Shown here in pieces: positions 7,641 to 14,832 of a stretch of DNA of 20,172 nucleotides. A program made the position numbers and the translations under genes. This DNA is from Phycisphaerae bacterium. GTDB lineage: Bacteria; Planctomycetota; Phycisphaerae; JAAYCJ01. Where the stretch lies: contig JAAZAW010000103.1 of the NCBI GenBank assembly GCA_012514125.1, positions 1-20,172 of the forward strand. Reading direction: 5' to 3'. Position 1 is the first letter of the stretch; each line of letters begins with the position of its first letter. Below the pieces are notes generated by a model that ran no database searches, was not told the DNA's origin, and saw only the letters and a program-made list of their open reading frames with translations.

Positions 7641-8804
7641 TTACTTTTTCTTTATTGCGCCGCGACAACCCGACATTCGAAAGTAGCCCTTCCATCCGAC
7701 GATTACAAATGAAAGAATCAGAATCATCAGATCAAAAAAGATCGCCTGCCGCGTATGAAGAAAAATCGCACTCAAAATGCCTACCACGGCGTACATGCCC
7801 GCCAGTAGATAATTTACGACGACGGTCTTCCGGAGGCTCATGCCCCGGTCGATCATCTGATCATAAATATGGCCGCGATCTGAAACAAACAAAGGCCTAT
7901 GGTTCAGCGCCCGCCGAATCAGCGCCGTTCCCGTATCAAGAATCGGAAGTCCGAAAATGACAATCGACGCGAGCCACCAGCGAATATTCTGACCTGAAAA
8001 AAGCATCATCATGGCCGCGATGATAAAACCGAGCAGAATACTGCCCGCGTCGCCGAGGAAAATCTTTGCGGGATGCCGGTTAAAAATAAGAAATCCCAAC
8101 GCCGAACCCACCAGCGCCATCGCGACAATCATACGAATCGGGTCGATTTCCGGATCGGTAGCCCAGGTCGCCAAGTGAATTTCCAGGAATAAAAAGCCAA
8201 TTGTGATAATGGCGGTCACACCGGTACACAGACCATCCAAACCATCGAGTAAATTGAGGGAATTGGTGGCTCCGAGAACGAAAAAGAGGATAATCAGGTA
8301 ACTTAAAACACTTGTAACTTCAGGCGAAACCTGCACATGGAGGGCTTTGAAAATCGGGGTCGGGTCGGGTCGAACATTTCCGAGCATCAGAAAGAGCGAA
8401 CAAACAGCCTGACCCAGAAGTTTTTGCCAGGGACGAAGGTCTTTGATGTCATCAACCAGCCCCACGATGGCAGCCAAGATCGCTCCACCGCAAATCGCCA
8501 AAATGATTCGATATTCACCCGCTGCGGGCGATTCCTTAAGAAAATAAAAAAAACCAATGAGCACCGCCACAATAAACCCTGCCAGAACCGCCAGACCGCC
8601 CAGATAGGCTGTGGGCTTTTTGTGAATTTTAACGGTGTCGTTGGGCATATCCAGCACCTGGAATTTAAAGGCCAATTTTCTGGCAATCGGAGTGGCAATC
8701 AGGGCGGTGACAAACGCGATCACCAGCACAGGCCAGGTGGGACCTAAAACTGCTCCAAGTGAAATTTCCTCACCAAAAACTTTTGTCGAAGAAAGTGTGA
8801 ACAT
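7641..8804 (-). CDS. WecA/MraY-family polyprenyl-phosphate N-acetylhexosamine-1-phosphate transferase
   Basis: This 387-residue integral membrane protein has about ten hydrophobic segments and starts at ATG 8804 (SD GGAG seven bases upstream). Family motifs are clear: KIHKKPTAYLGGLAV (59-73), the Mg2+ motif GLVDDIKDL (115-123), TNSLNLLDGLDGLCTG (180-195), and FNRHPAKIFLGDAGS (241-255). These enzymes move a sugar-1-phosphate from a UDP-sugar to undecaprenyl phosphate at the inner membrane face, starting O-antigen, teichoic acid, exopolysaccharide or enterobacterial common antigen synthesis. The motifs favour the WecA/TagO group over true MraY. The late motif often HxHH reads HIYDQ (312-316) here. 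The gene lies 65 bases after the ATP-grasp gene on the same strand. Confidence 0.92.
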   Translation of the reverse strand: MFTLSSTKVFGEEISLGAVLGPTWPVLVIAFVTALIATPIARKLAFKFQVLDMPNDTVKIHKKPTAYLGGLAVLAGFIVAVLIGFFYFLKESPAAGEYRIILAICGGAILAAIVGLVDDIKDLRPWQKLLGQAVCSLFLMLGNVRPDPTPIFKALHVQVSPEVTSVLSYLIILFFVLGATNSLNLLDGLDGLCTGVTAIITIGFLFLEIHLATWATDPEIDPIRMIVAMALVGSALGFLIFNRHPAKIFLGDAGSILLGFIIAAMMMLFSGQNIRWWLASIVIFGLPILDTGTALIRRALNHRPLFVSDRGHIYDQMIDRGMSLRKTVVVNYLLAGMYAVVGILSAIFLHTRQAIFFDLMILILSFVIVGWKGYFRMSGCRGAIKKK

Positions 8805-8821
8805 AAATATCTCCGGTTATA

Positions 8822-8838
8822 AAAAGCTGTCAGCTTTT
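8822..8838 (-). terminator. AT-rich hairpin between the ATP-grasp and transferase genes
   Basis: AAAAGCTG (8822-8829) and CAGCTTTT (8831-8838) are a perfect inverted repeat around one base. Read on the minus strand, the hairpin is followed by a short T stretch (TTTTTAT), so it could be a weak terminator or attenuator after the ATP-grasp gene at 8870. It lies just before the transferase SD and may only reduce read-through. Confidence 0.4.
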
Positions 8839-8869
8839 ATCTGCCAGCCTGAAAATATCTCTACTTGTT

Positions 8870-9901
8870 TTATTGGCCGGTTATTCGGGCCATTCTGGAT
8901 GCCGAAACCCAGACGGCTTCATCATAACGCAGCATATAAAGCGAATCTCGCCAGCCATCGAAGGTTATACGAGGTTTTTTGCTCATCCATTCCGACAAAA
9001 TCCACCGCGGAAAATCAGCCCCTGCCTGGATACTCAGCGGAACTCCGCCCCCGAATCGCGGATTGATTTCTATAAAACGAATATCGTTCCGGTCCGTCAA
9101 AAAACACTGAAGGGTCACCACACCCGGACCTGCGCCCAGATGCTCCACCAGCCGTCGACAAGCCTCCATCATCTTCGGCATCTTGACCGTCTGGCTCTTG
9201 GAAACTTCGCCGGAACGAATCTCGAGACGCCGGCGAGGCACCACACAACGAACCTTGCCGCTAAAATCCACATAGACATCGCAGGTATATTCCTGCCCGC
9301 TGATAAATTCCTGAACGATACAATTCGGAATGGTCTTGCTAAGCGTCTTTAATTCATCCCGATCGCGGGCACAGGCATTGCTCCGCGAAGCCGAACCATC
9401 CCAGGGCTTTAAAAATACGGGATACTTTAATTTGTCGGCTCGAACCTCTGAAATCTCCGCCGTCCAGGGAGTATCAAAATGATGCTCTTTCATAAAGTGA
9501 TACGCCAGACGTTTGTCCTGACAAATATCGATCACGCGCGAAGAAGAAATCATGACCCGGGCACCCAAAGCTTCAATTTCTTCCCGATGCCGAGCCAGAA
9601 TTCCCAGCTCAGGGTCAATCGTTGGAATAACCAGGTCGATTTTGTTCTTTTTTATCACTGATAGAAGCTCAGCCATGTAACCCTGCGCCGTGACCGGCAA
9701 CGTTACCACCGACCGATCGCAAATGTACAGCGCTGGAGAAAGCGGATTGACATCCGTTCCCACCGTCATACAAGAAAGCCCGAGTTTTTCAGCTGCCCGA
9801 CGAAACGTCTGAACCAGAGCAACTCGCCGCCCCACACAGGTAAAAAGAATATTGACTTTCGCATCGATCGCCGAGGCTTTGACATATTTCCCCGATTTCA
9901 T
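8870..9901 (-). CDS. ATP-grasp domain protein (carbamoyl-phosphate-synthase-like)
   Basis: This 343-residue protein starts at ATG 9901, chosen for an AAGG SD nine bases upstream; an ATG at 9931 and a TTG at 9940 are in frame but lack one. An N-terminal Rossmann-like domain (VNILFTCVGRRVALVQTFRRA, split near 16-36; GTDVNPLSPALY 48-59; VIPTIDPELGILA 91-103) precedes an ATP-grasp domain: CQDKRLAYHFM (127-137), PVFLKPWDGSASR (161-173), VQEFISGQEYTCDV (196-209), and the metal-binding end FIEINPRFGGG (276-286). These enzymes join a carboxylate to an amine or other nucleophile through an acyl-phosphate. The substrate is unknown. Similar proteins occur in surface polysaccharide clusters, which fits the transferase gene 65 bases downstream. 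Confidence 0.88.
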   Translation of the reverse strand: MKSGKYVKASAIDAKVNILFTCVGRRVALVQTFRRAAEKLGLSCMTVGTDVNPLSPALYICDRSVVTLPVTAQGYMAELLSVIKKNKIDLVIPTIDPELGILARHREEIEALGARVMISSSRVIDICQDKRLAYHFMKEHHFDTPWTAEISEVRADKLKYPVFLKPWDGSASRSNACARDRDELKTLSKTIPNCIVQEFISGQEYTCDVYVDFSGKVRCVVPRRRLEIRSGEVSKSQTVKMPKMMEACRRLVEHLGAGPGVVTLQCFLTDRNDIRFIEINPRFGGGVPLSIQAGADFPRWILSEWMSKKPRITFDGWRDSLYMLRYDEAVWVSASRMARITGQ

Positions 9902-9948
9902 ACACGCCTGCCTTTTTACATCGGACACCATTTTGAACAAGAAACATC

Positions 9949-9954
9949 ATTATA
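9949..9954 (-). promoter_or_regulatory. Candidate -10 of the ATP-grasp/transferase operon
   Basis: A perfect TATAAT reads on the minus strand (ATTATA on plus), 48 bases before the chosen start at 9901. It predicts transcription from about 9942. No convincing -35 is seen at 16-18 bases. Confidence 0.45.
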
Positions 9955-10013
9955 CAATCTCGACAAATTATCGAAAAGCCTTGTGTGCTTTCTATTTTTA
10001 AATTAAGCAAAGA

Positions 10014-10042
10014 TTGACATGGATTATTCAGGACAATATTAT
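10014..10042 (+). promoter_or_regulatory. Near-consensus sigma-70-type promoter of the lacI-type gene
   Basis: TTGACA (10014-10019, perfect) and TATTAT (10037-10042, 5 of 6) are 17 bases apart. It predicts a start near 10049 and a leader of about 100 bases before the ATG at 10149. It is the best-matching promoter in the window. Confidence 0.75.
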
Positions 10043-10051
10043 CGTTAATAT
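10036..10051. promoter_or_regulatory. LacI-type operator palindrome overlapping the -10
   Basis: ATATTA (10036-10041) and TAATAT (10046-10051) flank TCGT. The 16-base element is symmetric around a central CG except for one base pair, the usual layout for LacI/PurR-family sites. It covers the -10 and start site of the promoter of a LacI-family gene, so autorepression is the simple reading. Confidence 0.55.
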
Positions 10052-10148
10052 CAAGATCGTGGTTTTGGGTATGCAGCCCAGAAATAAAATTGTTTAAATT
10101 AAATAATAAACGAAGCTTACAAACAAATAATACAGGGAAAGATCGTTT

Positions 10149-11147
10149 ATGAAAAAAAACAATAACAAAACAAGAACAACACTTCGAGAAATTGCCCAAA
10201 AAGCCGGATGTTCCGTCAATACGGTCAGTCTGGCCCTTCGTGGCTCGAACCGGATATCGCAACAGATGCGGTCGCGGATTTCAAAAATTGCTCAGGATCT
10301 AAATTATACCCCCAACTACGCCGCTCAGAATCTGCGAAACCAACGGAGTGGTATTATCGGCGTTTATTCCGCGGTAATCCGGGACGCGGTTCGAACAGAA
10401 TTGATCAATCGTCTGCTTCAAGAGTTACATACCGCCGAATATCGTCCGATGTTGGGAATTGAACAGGATATAAACGACATCCAAGGCAATTCCACCTGGA
10501 TGGAGACCTTCAGGCTTTTAAATGTCGAAGCATTGGTCGTTATTGGCAGAATTCCGATGGAATTGCCCGGGTGGACCCATCAGATTCCTGTGATTTTGCT
10601 CGGATGCGAACCCGACGAGACGCTGCCCTGCGACTATCTGGCGCTGGATCGTGCCCAGGCGGCGAGAATCGGCGTGGAACATCTGATTGCCCGGAATCAT
10701 CGGGAAATTCTGGTCGCCTGTGAACTAGAGGGTGATTTTGGTCACGGATGTATCGAAACCATTCGTCGCAGTCGGTGCAAATTGCATAAGTTACCTATGG
10801 AAAAGGAATTATACGATCCTCAGGAGAGTCGGCTCCTTGGATATACCTTGTCGCGTCAAAGCCGGGGACCTACCGCCGCGATTTTCAACGATTCAGGCCT
10901 GGCAGCAGGATTCATGTGCGGCATTATGGATCGGCATGGACGTGTGCCGGAAGATATGGCGGTAATTGGTTACGATTATTTCCCCTGGGCCGATATGCTG
11001 GCGGTCCCGTTGACCACGGTGGAACAGCCTATTGAGTCCATGGTAACGGCTGCGGTCGAACTGGTCCGAAAACGACTCGCGGAACCCAGCGCTCCTCCCA
11101 TTCATATCGTTCAGCCACATAATCTGGTGATCCGGAAATCAACATAA
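10149..11147 (+). CDS. LacI-family transcriptional regulator
   Basis: The 332-residue protein starts at ATG 10149 after a loosely spaced AGGGA. Residues 11-30 (TLREIAQKAGCSVNTVSLAL) are the LacI helix-turn-helix, followed by RISQQMRSRISKIAQDLNYTPN and the hinge helix AAQNLRNQRSGIIGVYS (58-74). A periplasmic-binding-protein-like effector domain follows (VVIGRIPMELP, VILLGCEPDE, AIFNDSGLAAGFM, VIGYDYFPWADMLAVPLTTVEQP). Members usually repress sugar-use genes and are released or activated by a sugar. It is divergent from the ATP-grasp gene, so the 9902-10148 interval may serve both directions. Its effector cannot be told from sequence. Confidence 0.95.
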   Translation: MKKNNNKTRTTLREIAQKAGCSVNTVSLALRGSNRISQQMRSRISKIAQDLNYTPNYAAQNLRNQRSGIIGVYSAVIRDAVRTELINRLLQELHTAEYRPMLGIEQDINDIQGNSTWMETFRLLNVEALVVIGRIPMELPGWTHQIPVILLGCEPDETLPCDYLALDRAQAARIGVEHLIARNHREILVACELEGDFGHGCIETIRRSRCKLHKLPMEKELYDPQESRLLGYTLSRQSRGPTAAIFNDSGLAAGFMCGIMDRHGRVPEDMAVIGYDYFPWADMLAVPLTTVEQPIESMVTAAVELVRKRLAEPSAPPIHIVQPHNLVIRKST

Positions 11148-11284
11148 TAGCCAAGCAAAAAACAGCGATCTTTTTTTCGAGTTTTTACTTTTTAATTATA
11201 AAAGAAGGTACTGAACGATAAGAAGGTCCCTTCTTCGGCGGGGGGGACGAAAAAAGCATATTTTTCGCTGGACAAGTTGGGGGT
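11148..11284. other. Intergenic stretch after the lacI-type gene, rich in inverted repeats
   Basis: There is no gene. T-tracts follow the stop (near 11170-11192) without a GC hairpin, so lacI termination is unclear. AAGAAGG (11220-11226) and CCTTCTT (11229-11235) form a tight inverted repeat, and AAGAAGGT is also present as a direct copy at 11202-11209. CGAAAAA (11248-11254) and TTTTTCG (11261-11267) form a 7-bp stem with a 6-base loop. A run of seven G lies at 11240-11246. Confidence 0.45.
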
Positions 11285-11312
11285 ATTATGTAAGATTTTA
11301 GTTTTACATAAT
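11285..11312. promoter_or_regulatory. 28-bp palindrome, candidate operator over the gcv -35
   Basis: ATTATGTAA (11285-11293) and TTACATAAT (11304-11312) are perfect 9-base inverted repeats with a 10-base spacer. The right arm contains most of the -35-like TTTACA (11303-11308), so a bound dimer would block RNA polymerase. The regulator is unknown. Confidence 0.5.
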
Positions 11313-11333
11313 GATATTTATGTTTGATATATT
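11303..11333 (+). promoter_or_regulatory. Promoter of the gcvH-gcvPA-gcvPB operon
   Basis: TGATATATT (11325-11333) is an extended -10 with one mismatch in the hexamer. TTTACA (11303-11308, 5 of 6 to TTGACA) lies 19 bases upstream, slightly long. Transcription would start near 11340, exactly where the structured leader begins, which supports the call. Confidence 0.5.
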
Positions 11334-11340
11334 GGATACA

Positions 11341-11440
11341 CGGGCGGCAGCGATAAGTCTATGGGAACCTGAGAGTTTCGCCCCTAAGGGGGATTTGTTT
11401 GTTTTTTAAGGTTCATAGGCGTATCCATAACGTTCGCCCG
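11341..11440 (+). ncRNA. Structured gcv leader, candidate attenuator or riboswitch
   Basis: Outer stem: CGGGCG (11341-11346) with CGCCCG (11435-11440), then CG 11351-11352 with CG 11431-11432. Middle stem of 12 pairs: GTCTATG (11357-11363) with CATAGGC (11414-11420) and AACCT (11366-11370) with AGGTT (11409-11413), with a GG bulge. Inside lies a CCCC (11381-11384)/GGGG (11388-11391) hairpin with loop TAA, followed by a T-rich tract to 11407. GGGCG (11342-11346) could instead pair with CGCCC (11379-11383), breaking that hairpin. The gcvH SD follows 19 bases after the outer stem. It contains GAGAG and CCTAAGGGG, vaguely like glycine-aptamer segments, but I cannot fit the full glycine riboswitch consensus. 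Confidence 0.5.
11381..11407 (+). terminator. Terminator-like hairpin with U-tract inside the gcv leader
   Basis: A 4-bp GC stem (CCCC/GGGG, loop TAA) is followed by ATTTGTTTGTTTTTT. The stem is short, so it would be a weak or conditional intrinsic terminator. It lies about 40 bases into the predicted transcript and before the 3' arm of the enclosing stem is made, as in transcription attenuators. Confidence 0.4.
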
Positions 11441-11470
11441 GCCGCTTGAAAACAAAACAAGGAGTTTACT

Positions 11471-11845
11471 ATGCCGGTACCGCAGGATCGTAAGTATTTA
11501 AAGACTCATGAATGGTTTAAACCCGAAGGCGATCTGGTCGTTGTTGGTATTACCGATCACGCTGCGCAGGAACTCACGGATATCACCTTTGTGCAGATGC
11601 CGAAGGTGGGCACGAAGATTTCTGCCGGTCAAAGCTTTGGGGAAGTCGAATCGGTCAAGGCCACTTCTGAAATATACAGCGGCATTGATGGGGAAGTTGT
11701 GGAAATCAACGAGGAACTTTCGAGCAATCCGGGGCTGATCAACAGTGATGCGTTCAACGCCGGATGGATTATCAAGGTTCGTCCGAGCGATACGAGCCAA
11801 CTTGAGAAGCTGCTATCGCCTGGCGATTACGAGAATTTCATCTAG
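11471..11845 (+). CDS. gcvH: Glycine cleavage system H protein
   Basis: The 124-residue protein starts at ATG 11471 with SD AAGGAG six bases upstream. It reads KYLKTHEWFK at the N-terminus, then GITDHAAQELTDITFVQMPKVGT, and the lipoylation motif ESVKATSEIYSG with Lys63 as the lipoyl carrier. The length matches the family (about 125-130). H protein shuttles the aminomethyl group from the P protein to the T protein and electrons to the L protein during glycine breakdown to CO2, NH3 and methylene-tetrahydrofolate. It is first in the gcvH-gcvPA-gcvPB operon and lies directly behind the structured leader. No gcvT or lpd is present in the window. Confidence 0.97.
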   Translation: MPVPQDRKYLKTHEWFKPEGDLVVVGITDHAAQELTDITFVQMPKVGTKISAGQSFGEVESVKATSEIYSGIDGEVVEINEELSSNPGLINSDAFNAGWIIKVRPSDTSQLEKLLSPGDYENFI

Positions 11846-11927
11846 TGGGAGTGGGCGGCATCTGTCGACAACATCGCAAACACCATAACGTCGGATTGGG
11901 CGTTTATTTTTATTTTCAGGTATGAAC

Positions 11928-13274
11928 ATGGCTTATTCAGGGATCAGTCAGAAACAGGTCAGGCACATGCTCGACACGATCGGTGTGGCGAGGATTGACG
12001 ATTTATTCGCCGATATACCGGCGGAGCTTCGGCTCGGGAAACTGTTGAACCTGCCTGAGCCGATGGATGACCTATCGCTTCAGAATCATCTGCGGTCGCT
12101 GGCGAATCGCAATCATGGGACGGATAAGCTCATATCATTTCTTGGTGCCGGCAGTTACGATCATTTTATTCCGCCGGTGGTCGATGCGCTGGCGAGTCGC
12201 AGTGAGTTTGTTACCGCGTATACGCCTTATCAGGCGGAAGCTTCGCAGGGTGTTCTTCAGGCGTTTTATGAATTTCAAACGATGATCTGCGAGATTACGG
12301 GCATGGATGTGACGAACGCATCGATGTACGAAGCAGGTTCGGCGACGGCAGAAGCGGTGTTGATGGCGAGGGATATCACGGGCCGCTCGAAGGTGCTCAT
12401 TGGTCAGAACGTTCATCCGGAATATGTGCAGATTGTCCGGACGTACCTGGCCTCACAGCCCATGACGATCGAGATTATTCCGACGCCGACCGGCACGATT
12501 GAACCGTCGGTCCTTGCTTCTCTGATTGACGATCAGACCGCGGCGGTGGTGATTCAACAGCCTGATTTTTTCGGGTGTCTCAACCCGGTTGATAAGATTG
12601 CGGATGCGATTCACGCAGCCAAGGGGCTGTTGATTTCCGTGGTCGATCCGATCAGCTTGGGACTTATCGCAGGTCCGGGCCAATTGGGCGTCGATATCGT
12701 TGTCGGTGAAGGCCAGCCGTTAGGACTGTATCAGAATTTCGGTGGTCCTTATCTTGGATTTATGGCGGCAAAATCTGCCTATTTACGACGGCTTCCGGGA
12801 AGGCTCATTGGGATGACGACGGATCATGAAGGCCGACGGGCATTTTGTTTGACGCTCCAGACTCGCGAGCAGCACATTCGACGAGAACGGGCGACGAGCA
12901 ATATTTGCAGCAACGAGGGTTTGATGGCGATTCGGGCGGCGATTTACCTGGCGGCGATGGGCAAGAACGGTTTTTTTCAGGTTGCGAATCTTTGTTTTCA
13001 GAAGGCCCATTATGCGGCATCGCAGATTGTCGGTATCGAGGGTTTTGAGCTAGCGTTCAAGGCTCCATTTTTTAAAGAATTTGTCGTTCGGAGTAAGAAA
13101 TTTCCTGTCGACAAGGTGATTCACGAGGCTCGGCAGGCGGGTCTTCTTGCGGGTGTGCCGCTGGAGTGCTGGTATCCGGAGCTTGGTGATTGTTTGCTTG
13201 TCGCTGTGACTGAAAAACGAACGCGCGACGAGATCGACGCGCTGGTGGATGTGTTCAGAAAGATTGGTGGGTAG
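11928..13274 (+). CDS. gcvPA: Glycine decarboxylase (P protein) subunit 1
   Basis: At about 448 residues it has the usual length of the N-terminal half of a split P protein. I prefer ATG 11928 to ATG 11922: the AGG just before leaves seven bases to 11928 but only one to 11922. Family segments are clear: FLGAGSYDHFIPPVVDAL, FVTAYTPYQAEASQGVLQ, MYEAGSATAEAVLMA, NFGGPYLGFMA, RRLPGRLIGMT and QTREQHIRRERATSNICS. This subunit pairs with GcvPB, which carries the PLP lysine, to decarboxylate glycine and pass the aminomethyl group to lipoylated GcvH. It follows gcvH by about 80 bases and precedes gcvPB by 47. I see no damage in the reading frame. Confidence 0.96.
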   Translation: MAYSGISQKQVRHMLDTIGVARIDDLFADIPAELRLGKLLNLPEPMDDLSLQNHLRSLANRNHGTDKLISFLGAGSYDHFIPPVVDALASRSEFVTAYTPYQAEASQGVLQAFYEFQTMICEITGMDVTNASMYEAGSATAEAVLMARDITGRSKVLIGQNVHPEYVQIVRTYLASQPMTIEIIPTPTGTIEPSVLASLIDDQTAAVVIQQPDFFGCLNPVDKIADAIHAAKGLLISVVDPISLGLIAGPGQLGVDIVVGEGQPLGLYQNFGGPYLGFMAAKSAYLRRLPGRLIGMTTDHEGRRAFCLTLQTREQHIRRERATSNICSNEGLMAIRAAIYLAAMGKNGFFQVANLCFQKAHYAASQIVGIEGFELAFKAPFFKEFVVRSKKFPVDKVIHEARQAGLLAGVPLECWYPELGDCLLVAVTEKRTRDEIDALVDVFRKIGG

Positions 13275-13321
13275 GACGAAGGTACGTTACGGCGTACTCA
13301 GGCAAAGGCAACAAATAGATC

Positions 13322-14791
13322 ATGGAAAAAATAGATCACGACATTAAATTGCTGTTTGAACAATCGGTCGAAGGACAAAGCGGCGTAAATTTGCCTCAAT
13401 GCGATGTCCCTGAGGCATCCGTTTCCGAGGCTATTCCGTCGGCATTGCTGGCGGCAACGCCGGTGAGATTGCCGGAGATGTGCGAGCGTGAAGTGACGCG
13501 GCATTTCACGCGACTTTCGGAGCGAATGATGAGTGTGGATGCCAATTTTTATCCGCTCGGTTCGTGCACGATGAAGTACAATCCCAAGATCAATGAATGG
13601 GCGGCGGATCTGCCGGGGTTTACCGCGGGTCATCCGTATCAGGACGTTCAAGATATTCAAGGTTCGATGGAGTTGATGTATCGGCTTCGTCAATTGCTGG
13701 AAGAAATCGCCGGGCTTTCGGAAGTTTCGCTGCATCCTGCGGCGGGGGCTCATGGTGAATTGACGGCGATGATGGTTGTTCGGGCGTACTTTCGCGATCG
13801 AGGCGAGAATCGCGATGAGGTATTGATTCCGGATACGGCGCATGGGACCAATCCGGCGAGTTGTGCCCTTTGCGGTGAACGGGTCACGATTGTGAAGTCT
13901 ACCCCCGAGGGACTTGTCGATTTGGACGATCTTGCCGCCAAGATTACGGACAACACGGCGGCAATGATGATCACGAATCCCAACACGCTGGGGTTATTCG
14001 ATAAAAGTATCAAGAAAATCGCAGACATTCTTCATCAGCGAGGCGCACAGCTTTATCTTGACGGTGCGAATATGAACGCCATCATGGGCCAGGTTCGCCC
14101 GGGCGATTGCGGTGTGGATGTGATGCACTATAACCTGCATAAAACCTTTTCGACTCCGCATGGCTGCGGCGGTCCGGGCGCGGGTCCTATCGCGGTGGCC
14201 GAACATCTGGCACCTTTCCTGCCTGCTCCACAGGTCGATTTTGTCGATGGTAAGTATGTATGGGATTTCAATCGTCCGAAATCCATCGGCAAGGTGCGGA
14301 CGTTCTACGGACAGTTCGGGGTGATGGTCAGGGCATATACTTATATTCGCGCCCTTGGCCATAGCGGGATCAAAAATGTTTCGGACAAGGCGGTGCTGGC
14401 GGCGAATTATCTGGGGAAAAAACTCGAGCCGTTTTATACATTGCCCTATCCCCTGCCGTGCATGCATGAATTTGTGATCAGTGCCGAAAAACAAAAAGAC
14501 GACCATGGTATCCGAGCGCTGGATATCGCCAAGCAATTGATCGATTATGGTATTCACCCGCCGACGATTTACTTTCCGTTGATCGTTTCGGAATGTATGA
14601 TGATCGAACCGACGGAGACGGAGACACTTGAAACTCTGGATCGATTTGCAGCGATCATGCAGCGGATTGCGGAGCAGGCCCGGACGAATCCTGAACTCGC
14701 CCACCAAGCCCCTGTTACCACGCCGGTAAGTCGGGTCGATGAGGTCAAAGCGGCTCGCGAACCCAACCTGCGGTGGAGATATAAAGAGTAA
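13322..14791 (+). CDS. gcvPB: Glycine decarboxylase (P protein) subunit 2, PLP-binding
   Basis: The 489-residue protein starts at ATG 13322; the nearest SD-like AAAGG is poorly spaced, so translation may be coupled to gcvPA. It has SVDANFYPLGSCTMKYNPK (71-89), HPAAGAHGELTAMMVVRAY (138-156), PDTAHGTNPAS (170-180), ITNPNTLGLFD (217-227) and the PLP site HYNLHKTFSTPHGCGGPG, where Lys274 should form the Schiff base. Together with GcvPA it makes the P protein of the glycine cleavage system. The length is typical of GcvPB (about 480-500). It is the last gcv gene here; the next gene, a deacetylase remnant, begins 41 bases later with no terminator seen between them. Confidence 0.97.
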   Translation: MEKIDHDIKLLFEQSVEGQSGVNLPQCDVPEASVSEAIPSALLAATPVRLPEMCEREVTRHFTRLSERMMSVDANFYPLGSCTMKYNPKINEWAADLPGFTAGHPYQDVQDIQGSMELMYRLRQLLEEIAGLSEVSLHPAAGAHGELTAMMVVRAYFRDRGENRDEVLIPDTAHGTNPASCALCGERVTIVKSTPEGLVDLDDLAAKITDNTAAMMITNPNTLGLFDKSIKKIADILHQRGAQLYLDGANMNAIMGQVRPGDCGVDVMHYNLHKTFSTPHGCGGPGAGPIAVAEHLAPFLPAPQVDFVDGKYVWDFNRPKSIGKVRTFYGQFGVMVRAYTYIRALGHSGIKNVSDKAVLAANYLGKKLEPFYTLPYPLPCMHEFVISAEKQKDDHGIRALDIAKQLIDYGIHPPTIYFPLIVSECMMIEPTETETLETLDRFAAIMQRIAEQARTNPELAHQAPVTTPVSRVDEVKAAREPNLRWRYKE

Positions 14792-14832
14792 CGGCTTTAC
14801 ATTGTGACCCGATAAGTCATTGGAATAGAACG

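Noticed and set aside
11220..11235. AAGAAGG/CCTTCTT hairpin as terminator of the lacI-type gene
   Set aside because: The loop would be only two bases and no T-run follows, so it does not fit an intrinsic terminator.
11341..11440. Glycine riboswitch read on the minus strand
   Set aside because: The reverse strand contains CCTTAGGGGCGAAACTCTCAGG, split as CCTTAGGGG and CTCTCAGG, which looks like the 3' half of a glycine aptamer. The matching GGAGAG half is missing, and that strand leads into the end of the lacI-type gene rather than a gcv gene. Palindromic symmetry of the leader explains the likeness.
11357..11440. TPP riboswitch suggested by CTGAGA at 11369-11374
   Set aside because: The conserved partner region (CTGATCTGG...GCGTAGGGA) is absent, and the downstream genes are not for thiamine.
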